Source: SHZL01 sp031362985 | GTDB lineage: Bacteria; Pseudomonadota; Gammaproteobacteria; Xanthomonadales; SZUA-36 | NCBI GenBank assembly: GCA_031362985.1 | Contig: JANLTO010000157.1 | Location: 36,086-100,085 of the forward strand | Reading direction: 5' to 3' | DNA length: 64,000 bases | Position numbers and translations under genes: made by a program | Shown here: positions 34,378-42,562 of the stretch, one piece after another | How the letters are laid out: every line of letters starts with the position of its first letter | How positions within the stretch are numbered: the first letter of the stretch is position 1 | The notes under the pieces: generated by a model | The model's database searches: none | What the model was told of the DNA's origin: nothing | The model's input: the letters and a program-made list of their open reading frames with translations, nothing else

Positions 34378-35751
34378 ATGCGTCGCTCGCTGAACAATTC
34401 CAATGCCCATTTCCGCAAGGCTTCGGCCAAATTGCCGATGGGAGTGTCGTCCAATTTCCGTTACTGGGGTGAAGAAGAAACCCTCTATATTGACCATGGC
34501 CGGGGTGCCCACCTGTGGGACGTTGATGGGAATAAGTACATAGACTACCGCCTGGCATATGGCCCCAATATCCTGGGTTACGCGGACCCGCGGGTGGACG
34601 AAGCAGCACGCGAAGGCATAGCAGTAGGCGGCGTGTTCGCCCTTTCAACCGAGTTGGAATACGACGTTGCCAGTCGTATCTCAAAAATGGTTCCGGCAGC
34701 AGAAATGGTGCGCTTCTCCAACTCGGGCACGGAAGCGGTTATGGCTGCCATGCGCCTGGCCCGGGCCTACACCGGCAAGGATTCGCACGTAATTGTAGAA
34801 GGTGGCTACCATGGAATCTATGATTCCGTGCTGTGGTATTCGAATATCGAAGAGTGGGACCCTGCCGTCGGTGCACCAACGGTAGAGCCCGAAAGCAGAG
34901 GCGTACCGAAGGTTCTCAGGAAACTCGCTCACCTCACGCCGCTGAACGACGCGAACCACCTTGAGGACCTGTTCCGCAGCCATGGCAATGAAATCGGTGC
35001 GTTCCTGATCGAACCCATCATGGGCAATTGCTGTGCCCTCACTGCCACCGCGCAATACCTGCTTGATGCCAGGGCCCTGTGTGACAAGTACGATGTGGTC
35101 ATGATCATCGATGAGGTCAAGACCGGTTTTCGTGTGCGCCGGGGTGGCGTGCAGGAACTGATGGGGGTCACAGCGGACCTGTGTACTTTTGCCAAAGCCA
35201 TTGGCAATGGCTACCCGATTTCCGCAGTGGCCGGGCGCGAGGACATCATGATGCAGGTTGCGGACGGGGTTAAGCACGGCGGCACGTATACCTGCCATTC
35301 CGTGGCGCTGGCTGCAGCCAATCGAACCCTGCAGATTCTCGATGAAACACCTGCTCTGGATACCATTGCCAAGTACGGCGATGATATGAACGCCGGCATG
35401 GGCCGCATCCTGGACGCACGGGGCATTCCGCACTGCTTTACCGGCCACGGCTCCATGAGCGGCCTGTTCTTCAGTGACACCCCGCCGACCAACTATCGCG
35501 ACTGGCTGAACTCTGACTACACGTTTTACGATACCATGGCGCCCAAGCTGCATGACCTCGGTATCCTGTGCGAGCCCGATTCGCGCGAACCATGGTTTGT
35601 ATGTGAGGCGCACGACCAGGCCTGCCTGGACCAGACCTTGAAAGCTTTTGAAATCGCGGTTGACGAAACACTGACAGAACTGGAAGATGCCAAAGCCGTT
35701 CATGAAGCGGTTCATGAAGCCGTTCATGCGGCCGCACAGGCGGCCGGTTAG
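34378..35751 (+). CDS. Class III aminotransferase (glutamate-1-semialdehyde aminomutase-like)
   Basis: The 457-residue PLP enzyme shows FSNSGTEAVMAAMRLARAYTG, IDEVKTGFR (Asp245) and the Schiff-base lysine in TFAKAIGNGYPISAVAG (Lys273). Its fold group includes glutamate-1-semialdehyde aminomutase and omega-amino acid transaminases. In this cluster a role in taking an amino group off a polyamine or aminoaldehyde intermediate is plausible. The C-terminal tail VHEAVHEAVHAAAQAAG is encoded by 12-base repeats and looks like a non-conserved extension. It is first in the rightward operon. Confidence 0.9.
   Translation: MRRSLNNSNAHFRKASAKLPMGVSSNFRYWGEEETLYIDHGRGAHLWDVDGNKYIDYRLAYGPNILGYADPRVDEAAREGIAVGGVFALSTELEYDVASRISKMVPAAEMVRFSNSGTEAVMAAMRLARAYTGKDSHVIVEGGYHGIYDSVLWYSNIEEWDPAVGAPTVEPESRGVPKVLRKLAHLTPLNDANHLEDLFRSHGNEIGAFLIEPIMGNCCALTATAQYLLDARALCDKYDVVMIIDEVKTGFRVRRGGVQELMGVTADLCTFAKAIGNGYPISAVAGREDIMMQVADGVKHGGTYTCHSVALAAANRTLQILDETPALDTIAKYGDDMNAGMGRILDARGIPHCFTGHGSMSGLFFSDTPPTNYRDWLNSDYTFYDTMAPKLHDLGILCEPDSREPWFVCEAHDQACLDQTLKAFEIAVDETLTELEDAKAVHEAVHEAVHAAAQAAG
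35695..35730. repeat. 12-bp in-frame repeat in the aminotransferase tail
   Basis: Three units start at 35695, 35707 and 35719 with core GCCGTTCATGAA; the second has one change and the third ends GCG. They encode the AVHE-type repeat and leave the frame open if units are gained. Confidence 0.8.
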
Positions 35752-35772
35752 CCCGCAAGAGGAGTTCCTGGA

Positions 35773-37389
35773 TTGAAAAAATACGATGCAATCGTCATCG
35801 GTGCCGGCCATAACGGCATCACCAATGCTGCCTACCTGGCCAAGGCCGGATTAAGCGTGTTAATGGTCGAGAAAAACCCGTGGATTGGTGGCGCTTCGGT
35901 CAGTCGCGAACTGCATAAGGGCTGGATGTATTCCAACTGCTCCTACGTATGCAGCTTGTTGAGACCGGAGGTTTACCGCAGCCTCAACCTGGCCAGGTAC
36001 GGCCTGCAGGTTGTGCCCTATGGCGGCAGCGTCACCATGGCCCAGAACGGCGACATCCTCGGCAGCTACGTGGATGAAGACGTGGCCAGGCGTGAAATTG
36101 CCCGGCACAGCAAGCGCGATTCAGACGCCGTAGTGCGTTATCACCGTGACATCATGCGGCAATGCCGCTTCATCCGGAAGTTCCTGTTGCGCACCGCTCC
36201 GGACCCCACCTCGTTCCGCATGCGCGACATTCGCGAAATGCTCTTTCTCGGCAAAGAAGCCTCGAAACTGGGTGAGGAAGGTCTGTACGAGATGATGCGG
36301 TTCTACACCATGAACCTGAAGGACTTCCTGGACGAGTATTTCGAAAGCCCGCTGATCAAAGCGGCTTATGCAGGCAGCGGCATCATCGGCAGTGCACTCG
36401 GCGTCATGTCGCCCGGCACCGCCTACGTGCTGCTGCACCATGCCATGGGTGAAGTGGACGGCAACCCGGGCGCGTGGGGCTTTGCCCGTGGCGGCATGGG
36501 CGCCATTGCCAAGGCGATGAATGCGTGTTTCGAAGAGTACGGCGGCCAGACCGTGCTTGGTTCCGGCGTCAAGCAAATCATGGTCAAAAACGGCGCAGTG
36601 ACGGGCGTGGCGCTGGACAATGGCGATGAACATTATGCCGACGTGGTCGTATCCAACATGACCTTTCCGCGTACCTTCCTGGAATGCATGGATGCGAAAG
36701 ACCTGGAGCCTTCATTCCTGAAAAAAGTGCGAAATTTCAAGATTCGTGGATCGTCGGGCAAGCTTAATATTGCCCTGGACGGCCTGCCGGACTTTCCCGC
36801 ACTGCGCGGCAACACCGAACTGATCAAGGGCGATATGCACCTGATCGACTCCATCGAAAGACTGGAGCGGGCCTACGACGACTGGAAAGACGGCATGTGG
36901 TCGCAGGACCCTTACATCGACATGCTGATCCCTTCACTGACCGACCCGACGATGGCGCCACCTGGCAAACACTTCATGTCCGTATTTGTCCAGTACGTGC
37001 CGCCCAAGGTGCACGGTGAGGAATGGACGGATGCACAGCGCGACCAATTTGGACAAACCGTGATCAACCAGATCAACGACTATGCGCCGGGCTTCAAAGA
37101 CCTGATCCTGCACGCCGAAGTGCGCACACCGCGTGAACTTGAAAACGAAGTAGGACTCACGGAAGGCAACATTTTCCAGGGCGAACTGACCATGGATCAG
37201 CTCATGTTCAATCGCCCGATTCCGGGTTTTGCGCAATATCGCGGACCGGCTAAGGGTTTGTACATGTGCGGTTCTTCCAATCATCCCGGCGGCGGTGTCA
37301 TGGCAGCCCCGGGCGCTAATGCTGCACGCGAAATCCTGCTGGATCTGCGCAAACCCAACACCGTTCCGGAGGGCTGGGTCGATGACTAG
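35773..37389 (+). CDS. FAD-dependent oxidoreductase, phytoene desaturase/PYROXD2-like (first copy)
   Basis: A TTG at 35773 with GAGGAG upstream is the start; the 538-residue protein begins KKYDAIVIGAGHNGITNAAYLAKAGLSVLMVEKNPWIGG, the dinucleotide-binding motif of amine oxidase/carotenoid desaturase-type flavoproteins. The C-terminal FAD-contact MCGSSNHPGGGVMAAPGANAAREI is typical of the PYROXD2-like branch. Such enzymes oxidise C-N or C-C bonds. A second gene of the same family overlaps its 3' end by 8 bases, so they are likely subunits or sequential enzymes. The substrate is unknown, but an oxidase step replacing PuuB on gamma-glutamylated amines would fit the neighbourhood. Confidence 0.85.
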   Translation: MKKYDAIVIGAGHNGITNAAYLAKAGLSVLMVEKNPWIGGASVSRELHKGWMYSNCSYVCSLLRPEVYRSLNLARYGLQVVPYGGSVTMAQNGDILGSYVDEDVARREIARHSKRDSDAVVRYHRDIMRQCRFIRKFLLRTAPDPTSFRMRDIREMLFLGKEASKLGEEGLYEMMRFYTMNLKDFLDEYFESPLIKAAYAGSGIIGSALGVMSPGTAYVLLHHAMGEVDGNPGAWGFARGGMGAIAKAMNACFEEYGGQTVLGSGVKQIMVKNGAVTGVALDNGDEHYADVVVSNMTFPRTFLECMDAKDLEPSFLKKVRNFKIRGSSGKLNIALDGLPDFPALRGNTELIKGDMHLIDSIERLERAYDDWKDGMWSQDPYIDMLIPSLTDPTMAPPGKHFMSVFVQYVPPKVHGEEWTDAQRDQFGQTVINQINDYAPGFKDLILHAEVRTPRELENEVGLTEGNIFQGELTMDQLMFNRPIPGFAQYRGPAKGLYMCGSSNHPGGGVMAAPGANAAREILLDLRKPNTVPEGWVDD

Positions 37390-38944
37390 TCTCAATAAGC
37401 TCAACCATATTGTCATCATCGGCGCTGGTCACAACGGCCTGGTTTGCGCCGCCTATCTCGCCAAAGCCGGCAAGAAAGTAACGGTCATCGAGGCTGCCAG
37501 CCAGGTGGGCGGCGCCGCCGCCACGCGGGAATTTGCCCCGGGCTTCAGGGTCTCTTCCTGTGCCCATCTGCTCACCATGCTGGACAAGGACATCAGCCGG
37601 GACCTGCAACTCGAGAGCCATGGCCTGAGCATGGCCAGGAAGAATCTGTCCACCATTGCGCTGGGCCAGGACGGCGAACACCTCGTCGTAAGCGGTGACC
37701 AGGTGGACGGCAAGGTTTCAAGCGCGGATCAGGTTGCGTTCAAGGAATACCGCCGGTTCATGTCCCGATTTGCCAAAGTGATCGGCAAACTGCACAACCG
37801 GATTCCACCGCGATTTGCTTCGGGCAATCGCAGTGACCTGATCCAGTTGGGCAAACTGGCACTGGACATTCGTTTGCTCGGACGCGATGACATGCGTGAG
37901 TTTCTGCGCATTGCGGGCATCAATATTTATGACGTGCTGCAGGAAAACTTCAACAGCGACCTGCTCAAAGGCGCATTGGCCATGGATGGGGTACTGGGTG
38001 CGTTCTCGGGACCACGCTCCAATAACAGTGTTTTCACCGCGCTGCACCGCTTGAGTGGTAATACCAGCGACCCGGCTGGCTCCCTTTCCCTGCCACGCGG
38101 TGGCATGGGCGCAGTCAGCGACGCCCTGGCGTCGGCAGCACGCAAGCACGGCGTGCAGATCCGCACATCCTGCCCGGTAGCCCGCATCACTATGGAAGGC
38201 GACCGCGTAGTCGGCGTAGAACTGGCCAATGGCGAGCAAGTACTGGCCGATGCTGTAGTGTCCAACGCAGACCCGAAAACCACGTTCCTGGGCCTGCTGG
38301 GCGCGCGCAACCTGGAAGCCGGTTTTGCCCAGAAGATCAAGAATACCCGGGCCAAAGGCAACGCAGCCAAGTTGCACCTCGCCCTCTCCGGCCTGCCGGA
38401 ATTTACCGGCCTGCGCGCTGAACAACTGGGCGAGCGCCTCGTGATTGCGCCCGATCTGCATTACATCGAAAAAGCCTTCAATCATTGCAAATACGGCGAG
38501 TATTCCGCCAGGCCTGCACTGGAAATCGTGTTTCCCAGCGTGTCCGATGCTTCATTGGCCCCGGCCGGCCATCACGTGATGTCAGCCATCGTGCAGTACG
38601 CTCCACATGAGCTCAAAGGCGGCTGGGCAGCAGGCAAGTCCGCCTTTACCGATGTGGTATTGGACCTGCTCGAGCAGTACGCGCCGGATATTCGCAGCAA
38701 GGCCGTCATGGCCGAGATGCTTACCCCGCTGGACATTGAGCGGGAGTTCCGCATGACCGGCGGCCACTGGCACCACGGCGAGTTGTCCCTGGACCAGTTC
38801 CTGATGTTGCGCCCTGTTCCCGGTGCAGCGCAGTACGCCACTCCGGTAAATGGTCTATACCTCTGCGGTGCCGGCAGTCATCCGGGCGGCGGCGTCATGG
38901 GCAGCGCCGGACGTAACGCGGCCAAGGCCCTTCTTGCCAGATGA
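37382..38944 (+). CDS. FAD-dependent oxidoreductase, phytoene desaturase/PYROXD2-like (second copy)
   Basis: The ATG at 37382 overlaps the first copy by 8 bases and gives 520 residues. It begins LNHIVIIGAGHNGLVCAAYLAKAGKKVTVIEAASQVGGAA and ends with CGAGSHPGGGVMGSAGRNAAKALL. Two overlapping genes of one flavoprotein family are characteristic of a heteromer. It does not show a membrane anchor or signal, so it acts in the cytoplasm. The next gene follows after 96 bases. Confidence 0.85.
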   Translation: MTSLNKLNHIVIIGAGHNGLVCAAYLAKAGKKVTVIEAASQVGGAAATREFAPGFRVSSCAHLLTMLDKDISRDLQLESHGLSMARKNLSTIALGQDGEHLVVSGDQVDGKVSSADQVAFKEYRRFMSRFAKVIGKLHNRIPPRFASGNRSDLIQLGKLALDIRLLGRDDMREFLRIAGINIYDVLQENFNSDLLKGALAMDGVLGAFSGPRSNNSVFTALHRLSGNTSDPAGSLSLPRGGMGAVSDALASAARKHGVQIRTSCPVARITMEGDRVVGVELANGEQVLADAVVSNADPKTTFLGLLGARNLEAGFAQKIKNTRAKGNAAKLHLALSGLPEFTGLRAEQLGERLVIAPDLHYIEKAFNHCKYGEYSARPALEIVFPSVSDASLAPAGHHVMSAIVQYAPHELKGGWAAGKSAFTDVVLDLLEQYAPDIRSKAVMAEMLTPLDIEREFRMTGGHWHHGELSLDQFLMLRPVPGAAQYATPVNGLYLCGAGSHPGGGVMGSAGRNAAKALLAR

Positions 38945-39040
38945 TGTTCAGGCAATCATGGGTCCAGGCAAGTAAGGGTCCAGGCAACCAAGGCAACCCT
39001 CCTTTAGCGCACGCAAGAGATTCACACGAGAGTCAAAGAA

Positions 39041-40246
39041 ATGAAAACCAACGAACTTAAAGCCAGGGACCATTTCCACCACCACGTTTACCCCAGCCCG
39101 TTCCATTCGCGGCAGGCGCAGGCGAACAAGCAGAACGTGTGGTCACGCTGGGCAGATTACCTGTCCGTGCCGACCTACTATGACACCTCGCTGGAATATT
39201 TTTCGGCACGCAACAGCTGTGGTGTCTTTGACCTCACACCCATGGTCAAGCATCGCGTCAGCGGGCCGGATGCACTGGCCTATCTCAATCGGCTGGTCAC
39301 CCGCGACGTCAGTAAGCTCAAAGCAGGCCGGGTGGGCTACGCCGTGTGGTGCAACGACGAAGGCCAGGTCATCGACGACGGAACCATATTTCATCTCAGC
39401 CCGGGTGTTTACCGCGTGTGCTCGCAAGAGCACCAGATTGACTGGTTCATGACCTCGGCTCTGGGCTTCGATGTCGAGATCGTGGACGAAACCCATGATG
39501 TCGCCGGTTTGGCGGTACAAGGGCCCACCAGTTGCGCCATCCTGAAAAAAATGGGCCTGCAGGGTGTTGAGAACCTGACCCCGTTCGGCATGCAGTCCTT
39601 TGCGTTCGAAGGCACCCAGCTGGGCGTGTCACGCACGGGCTACACCGGCGACCTGGGCTATGAATTGTGGATAGACCCCGAGCATGCCGAAGTGTTGTGG
39701 GACCGCTTGTTCGAAGCGGGTAAATTTCATGGTATCCGGCCCTTGGGCAGCGAAGCACTGGAAATGCTGCGCATCGAGGCGGGGTTTATCCTTGCCGGCG
39801 TCGACTTCCTGCCAGCCCAGCACGCCGTGCGGCCGACCCACACGCGCTCGCCGCTCGAGTTGGGCCTGGCCTGGTTGGTCGACTTCAAGAAACCGGTGTT
39901 TACCGGTCGCCGTGCCCTGCTGGCGGAACAAAAACGCGGATCGCGTTATGCCCTGGTCAAGCTGGACATCGACGGCAACAAAGTGGCTCACGATTCCTAT
40001 GTCTACACCAGGGACAAGACCTTTGCCGGCACCATCACGTCCGCCATGTGGTCTCCCTCAGCCAAGGCCAGCATTGCACTGGCTTCCCTTGAAGCACCGC
40101 ATGGCAAACCTGGCGAGGAACTGCTGGTCGAAATCTACTACCAGCGGGAGCTGAAGTGGAACCGCGTGATGGCGCCGTGCCGCGTGGTTGAAAGTGTATT
40201 CTGGGATCCACCGCGCAAGCGCCTGACTCCACCAGCGGATTTTTAG
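39041..40246 (+). CDS. GcvT-fold tetrahydrofolate-dependent methyltransferase/demethylase
   Basis: The 401-residue protein has the T-protein fold: DLTPMVKHRVSGPDALAYLNRLVTRDVSKLKAGRVGYAVWCNDEGQVIDDGTI, the QGPTSCAILKKMG segment, and GVSRTGYTGDLGYELWIDPEHAEVLWDRLFEAG. Members remove a methyl or aminomethyl group onto tetrahydrofolate; one branch is the DMSP demethylase DmdA. Which branch applies cannot be told by eye. In the island it could deliver methyl-tetrahydrofolate to the MetF-like enzyme. The stop codon TAG at 40244 abuts a GGGGTCAGAG repeat arm. Confidence 0.85.
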   Translation: MKTNELKARDHFHHHVYPSPFHSRQAQANKQNVWSRWADYLSVPTYYDTSLEYFSARNSCGVFDLTPMVKHRVSGPDALAYLNRLVTRDVSKLKAGRVGYAVWCNDEGQVIDDGTIFHLSPGVYRVCSQEHQIDWFMTSALGFDVEIVDETHDVAGLAVQGPTSCAILKKMGLQGVENLTPFGMQSFAFEGTQLGVSRTGYTGDLGYELWIDPEHAEVLWDRLFEAGKFHGIRPLGSEALEMLRIEAGFILAGVDFLPAQHAVRPTHTRSPLELGLAWLVDFKKPVFTGRRALLAEQKRGSRYALVKLDIDGNKVAHDSYVYTRDKTFAGTITSAMWSPSAKASIALASLEAPHGKPGEELLVEIYYQRELKWNRVMAPCRVVESVFWDPPRKRLTPPADF

Positions 40247-40283
40247 GGGGTCAGAGTACTATTTCCTCCTGCCTGGAAAACCC
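40247..40283. repeat. Half copy of the 74-bp palindromic element
   Basis: GGGGTCAGAGTACTATTTCC (40247-40266) and following TCCTGCCTGGAAAA match the left arm and loop of the element that starts at 40284. The right arm is missing. It directly follows the stop codon of the GcvT-fold gene. Confidence 0.85.
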
Positions 40284-40357
40284 GGGGTCAGAGTGCTATT
40301 TCCTGCTGCCTGTCTGGAAAACTAAACGATGTCCGAAGGAAATAGTACTCTGACCCC
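40284..40357. repeat. 74-bp palindromic element, copy 1
   Basis: Left arm GGGGTCAGAGTGCTATTTCC and right arm GGAAATAGTACTCTGACCCC are inverted repeats with one mismatch, separated by a 34-base loop. The start codon and first codons of the next gene lie in the loop and right arm. The second copy at 42469-42542 has the same length and orientation. Confidence 0.92.
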
Positions 40358-42530
40358 TTCACACGCGCATCAACTCGACCCCCTGCTGCGGCCCCGTTCC
40401 ATTGCCGTCATCGGCGCGAGCGAACGCGCGGGAACGGTCGGTTGCGAGGTCATGCTCAATCTGCAGCGCGGAAAGTACGGCGGCGCTCTTTACCCGATAA
40501 ACCCGGGCCGGGACTCGGTTCACGGCCTGCCCTGTCATGCTTCCCTGGCTGAACTGCCCGAAACCGTTGAGCAAGTTATTTTCGCTGTTGCTGATGCACG
40601 CATCGAAGCCGCCCTGGACGAAAGTATCCTGCACGGCGCCCGCGCCGCGACCATTTACTCCACGCTGGTGCTGGAACACGACACCCAACCCGAGTTGCGC
40701 GAGCGTATCAGGGACAAGGTTCGCCGCGCCGGAATTCTGTTATGCGGCGCCAATGGCATGGGTTATTACAATTTCCGGGACGGCATCTGGGCCTGCGGTT
40801 TCGATACGCGCAGTAATCATGTGCGCGGCGGCAATGTCACCTTCATCAGCCATTCCGGTTCCGGTATGTCGGGCATCATAGATTGCGAAGAACGCATTGA
40901 TTTTAACCTCGCCGTTTCCACCGGGCAGGAACTGTGCGTGACCATGGACCAGTACATGGACTATGCCATCGAGCGCATGAACACCCGGGTCATCGGCCTG
41001 TTCATGGAAACTGCGCGCAATCCAGCGGGCCTGGTGGCTGTGCTGCAGAAAGCCGCGCACCGCCGCATCCCCGTGGTCGCCTTGAAGGTGGGCCGCACCG
41101 AGCTGGCGGCCAAACTGACGGTGTCGCATTCCGGCGCCATGGCCGGACAGGATGACGCCTACCAGGCCCTGTTTGACCGCTATGGCGTGCAGCGTGTCGA
41201 GGACATGGATGAGCTGACCACAGCCTTGATTATGTTTGCTCAGCCGCATAAAATTGGTGCAGGCGGGCTGGTTTCAATTCATGACTCAGGGGGCGAGCGC
41301 CAGCTGATGATCGATCTGGCCGATCGCGTGGGCGTGCCGCTGACCAAAATCTCGGCGGCAACCGAAGCCCGTCTGGGCGAGCTGCTCGACCCCGGCCTGG
41401 TCCCGGTCAATCCACTGGATGCGTGGAGTAAGGGCGGGCCGGACTTCCATCTGGTCATGCACAAGTGTTTTGCCGCTTTGATGAGTGACGAACGAGCCGC
41501 AATCGGCGCCGTGGTGCATGACCGCGCACCCATGGGAGCGATTTGCACGAGCTACCTGGATTACCTGCGCGCCGGGCACGCCGCTTCAGGCAAGCCCGCT
41601 TTCCTGGTTTCAAACCACCAGGGCACGGGCAGCGACCCGCTGGTTCTTGCCGCTACCCGTGAGGGCTTTCCCGTGCTCGATGGTTTGCGCCCATTCCTGT
41701 CGGGCGCCAAGTGCCTGTTCCAGTATCGCGACTTTCTGCTGCGCTGTGTTATCGAGGCCGGAGTTGATTCCCCCGCTGATGAAGTCGATGCGGATACATT
41801 CATAACCTGGTCAACCCGCCTTGCCAGCGGCGAAGCACTGGGCGAATACGAATCGGGGCAAATGCTGGCGGATTTTGGCATACCGGTCAATCCGGCTCAC
41901 CGGGCCAGCGATGCGGAATCCTTGCTGGAGGCCGCGGCGCAACTGGGCTACCCGGTGGCATTGAAATCGGCTCAGCCCGGGCTGCTGCACAAGACCGACC
42001 AGGGTGGTTTGGCGCTGAATCTGCAGAATGCCCATGAACTGGGCACAGCCTTTGCCGAAATGGCTGCACGCCTCGGACCGCAGGTGCTGATCAGTCGCAT
42101 GGTCAATGGCCCGGGTGTGGAAATGATGCTGGGGGTCGTCCATGATGAGCAGTTCGGCCCGCTGGTATTGATGGGGTTTGGCGGTATTCATGTCGAACGC
42201 CTGAAAGACGTTGTAGCCGCCCTGCCCCCCTTCAATGCAGCAACGGCGCGCAGGCTGGTCGATGGTTTGCGGCAGCGAGCACTGCTTGACGGGCATCGTG
42301 CTACGCCCACCATGGATATAGACGCATTTTGTGTCGCCGCCGTCCGGCTCTCACAACTGGCCGCCGCACTGGGCAGTCACATTGCCGAAATCGATGTGAA
42401 CCCGGTGCGGGTCGGACCCCATGGCTGCCTGGCGCTGGACGCCCTGGTGGTCGGACGGCAATTGGAGCGGGGTCAGAGTACTATTTCCTCCCAGCTACCT
42501 GGAAAATTGAACCATGTCCGAACGAAATAG
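40329..42530 (+). CDS. ADP-forming acyl-CoA synthetase (acetate-CoA ligase family)
   Basis: The 733-residue protein has the CoA-binding Rossmann domain LLRPRSIAVIGASERAGTVGCEVMLNLQRGKYGGALYPINPG, a central ligase-CoA domain, and an ATP-grasp domain (GYPVALKSAQPGLLHKTDQGGLALNL ... FGGIHVERLKDVVAALPPF). Enzymes of this group form acyl-CoA with ADP and phosphate. The ATG at 40329 and the residues SEGNSTLTP are encoded by a repeat element, and the last residues (GQSTISSQLPGKLNHVRTK) by a second copy, so both termini are not native protein sequence. There is no alternative ATG before the Rossmann domain. Confidence 0.9.
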   Translation: MSEGNSTLTPSHAHQLDPLLRPRSIAVIGASERAGTVGCEVMLNLQRGKYGGALYPINPGRDSVHGLPCHASLAELPETVEQVIFAVADARIEAALDESILHGARAATIYSTLVLEHDTQPELRERIRDKVRRAGILLCGANGMGYYNFRDGIWACGFDTRSNHVRGGNVTFISHSGSGMSGIIDCEERIDFNLAVSTGQELCVTMDQYMDYAIERMNTRVIGLFMETARNPAGLVAVLQKAAHRRIPVVALKVGRTELAAKLTVSHSGAMAGQDDAYQALFDRYGVQRVEDMDELTTALIMFAQPHKIGAGGLVSIHDSGGERQLMIDLADRVGVPLTKISAATEARLGELLDPGLVPVNPLDAWSKGGPDFHLVMHKCFAALMSDERAAIGAVVHDRAPMGAICTSYLDYLRAGHAASGKPAFLVSNHQGTGSDPLVLAATREGFPVLDGLRPFLSGAKCLFQYRDFLLRCVIEAGVDSPADEVDADTFITWSTRLASGEALGEYESGQMLADFGIPVNPAHRASDAESLLEAAAQLGYPVALKSAQPGLLHKTDQGGLALNLQNAHELGTAFAEMAARLGPQVLISRMVNGPGVEMMLGVVHDEQFGPLVLMGFGGIHVERLKDVVAALPPFNAATARRLVDGLRQRALLDGHRATPTMDIDAFCVAAVRLSQLAAALGSHIAEIDVNPVRVGPHGCLALDALVVGRQLERGQSTISSQLPGKLNHVRTK

Positions 42531-42542
42531 TACTCTGACCCC
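42469..42542. repeat. 74-bp palindromic element, copy 2
   Basis: GGGGTCAGAGTACTATTTC and GAAATAGTACTCTGACCCC are perfect 19-base arms around a 36-base loop containing ACCATGTCCGAAC. The last codons and stop of the acyl-CoA synthetase lie inside. It ends 20 bases before the aldehyde dehydrogenase start. Confidence 0.93.
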
Positions 42543-42562
42543 CTCTTAAACAGGAGATCGAA

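Noticed and set aside
34681..35811. 376-codon minus-strand frame under the aminotransferase
   Set aside because: Shadow of a well-supported PLP enzyme; no recognisable motifs.
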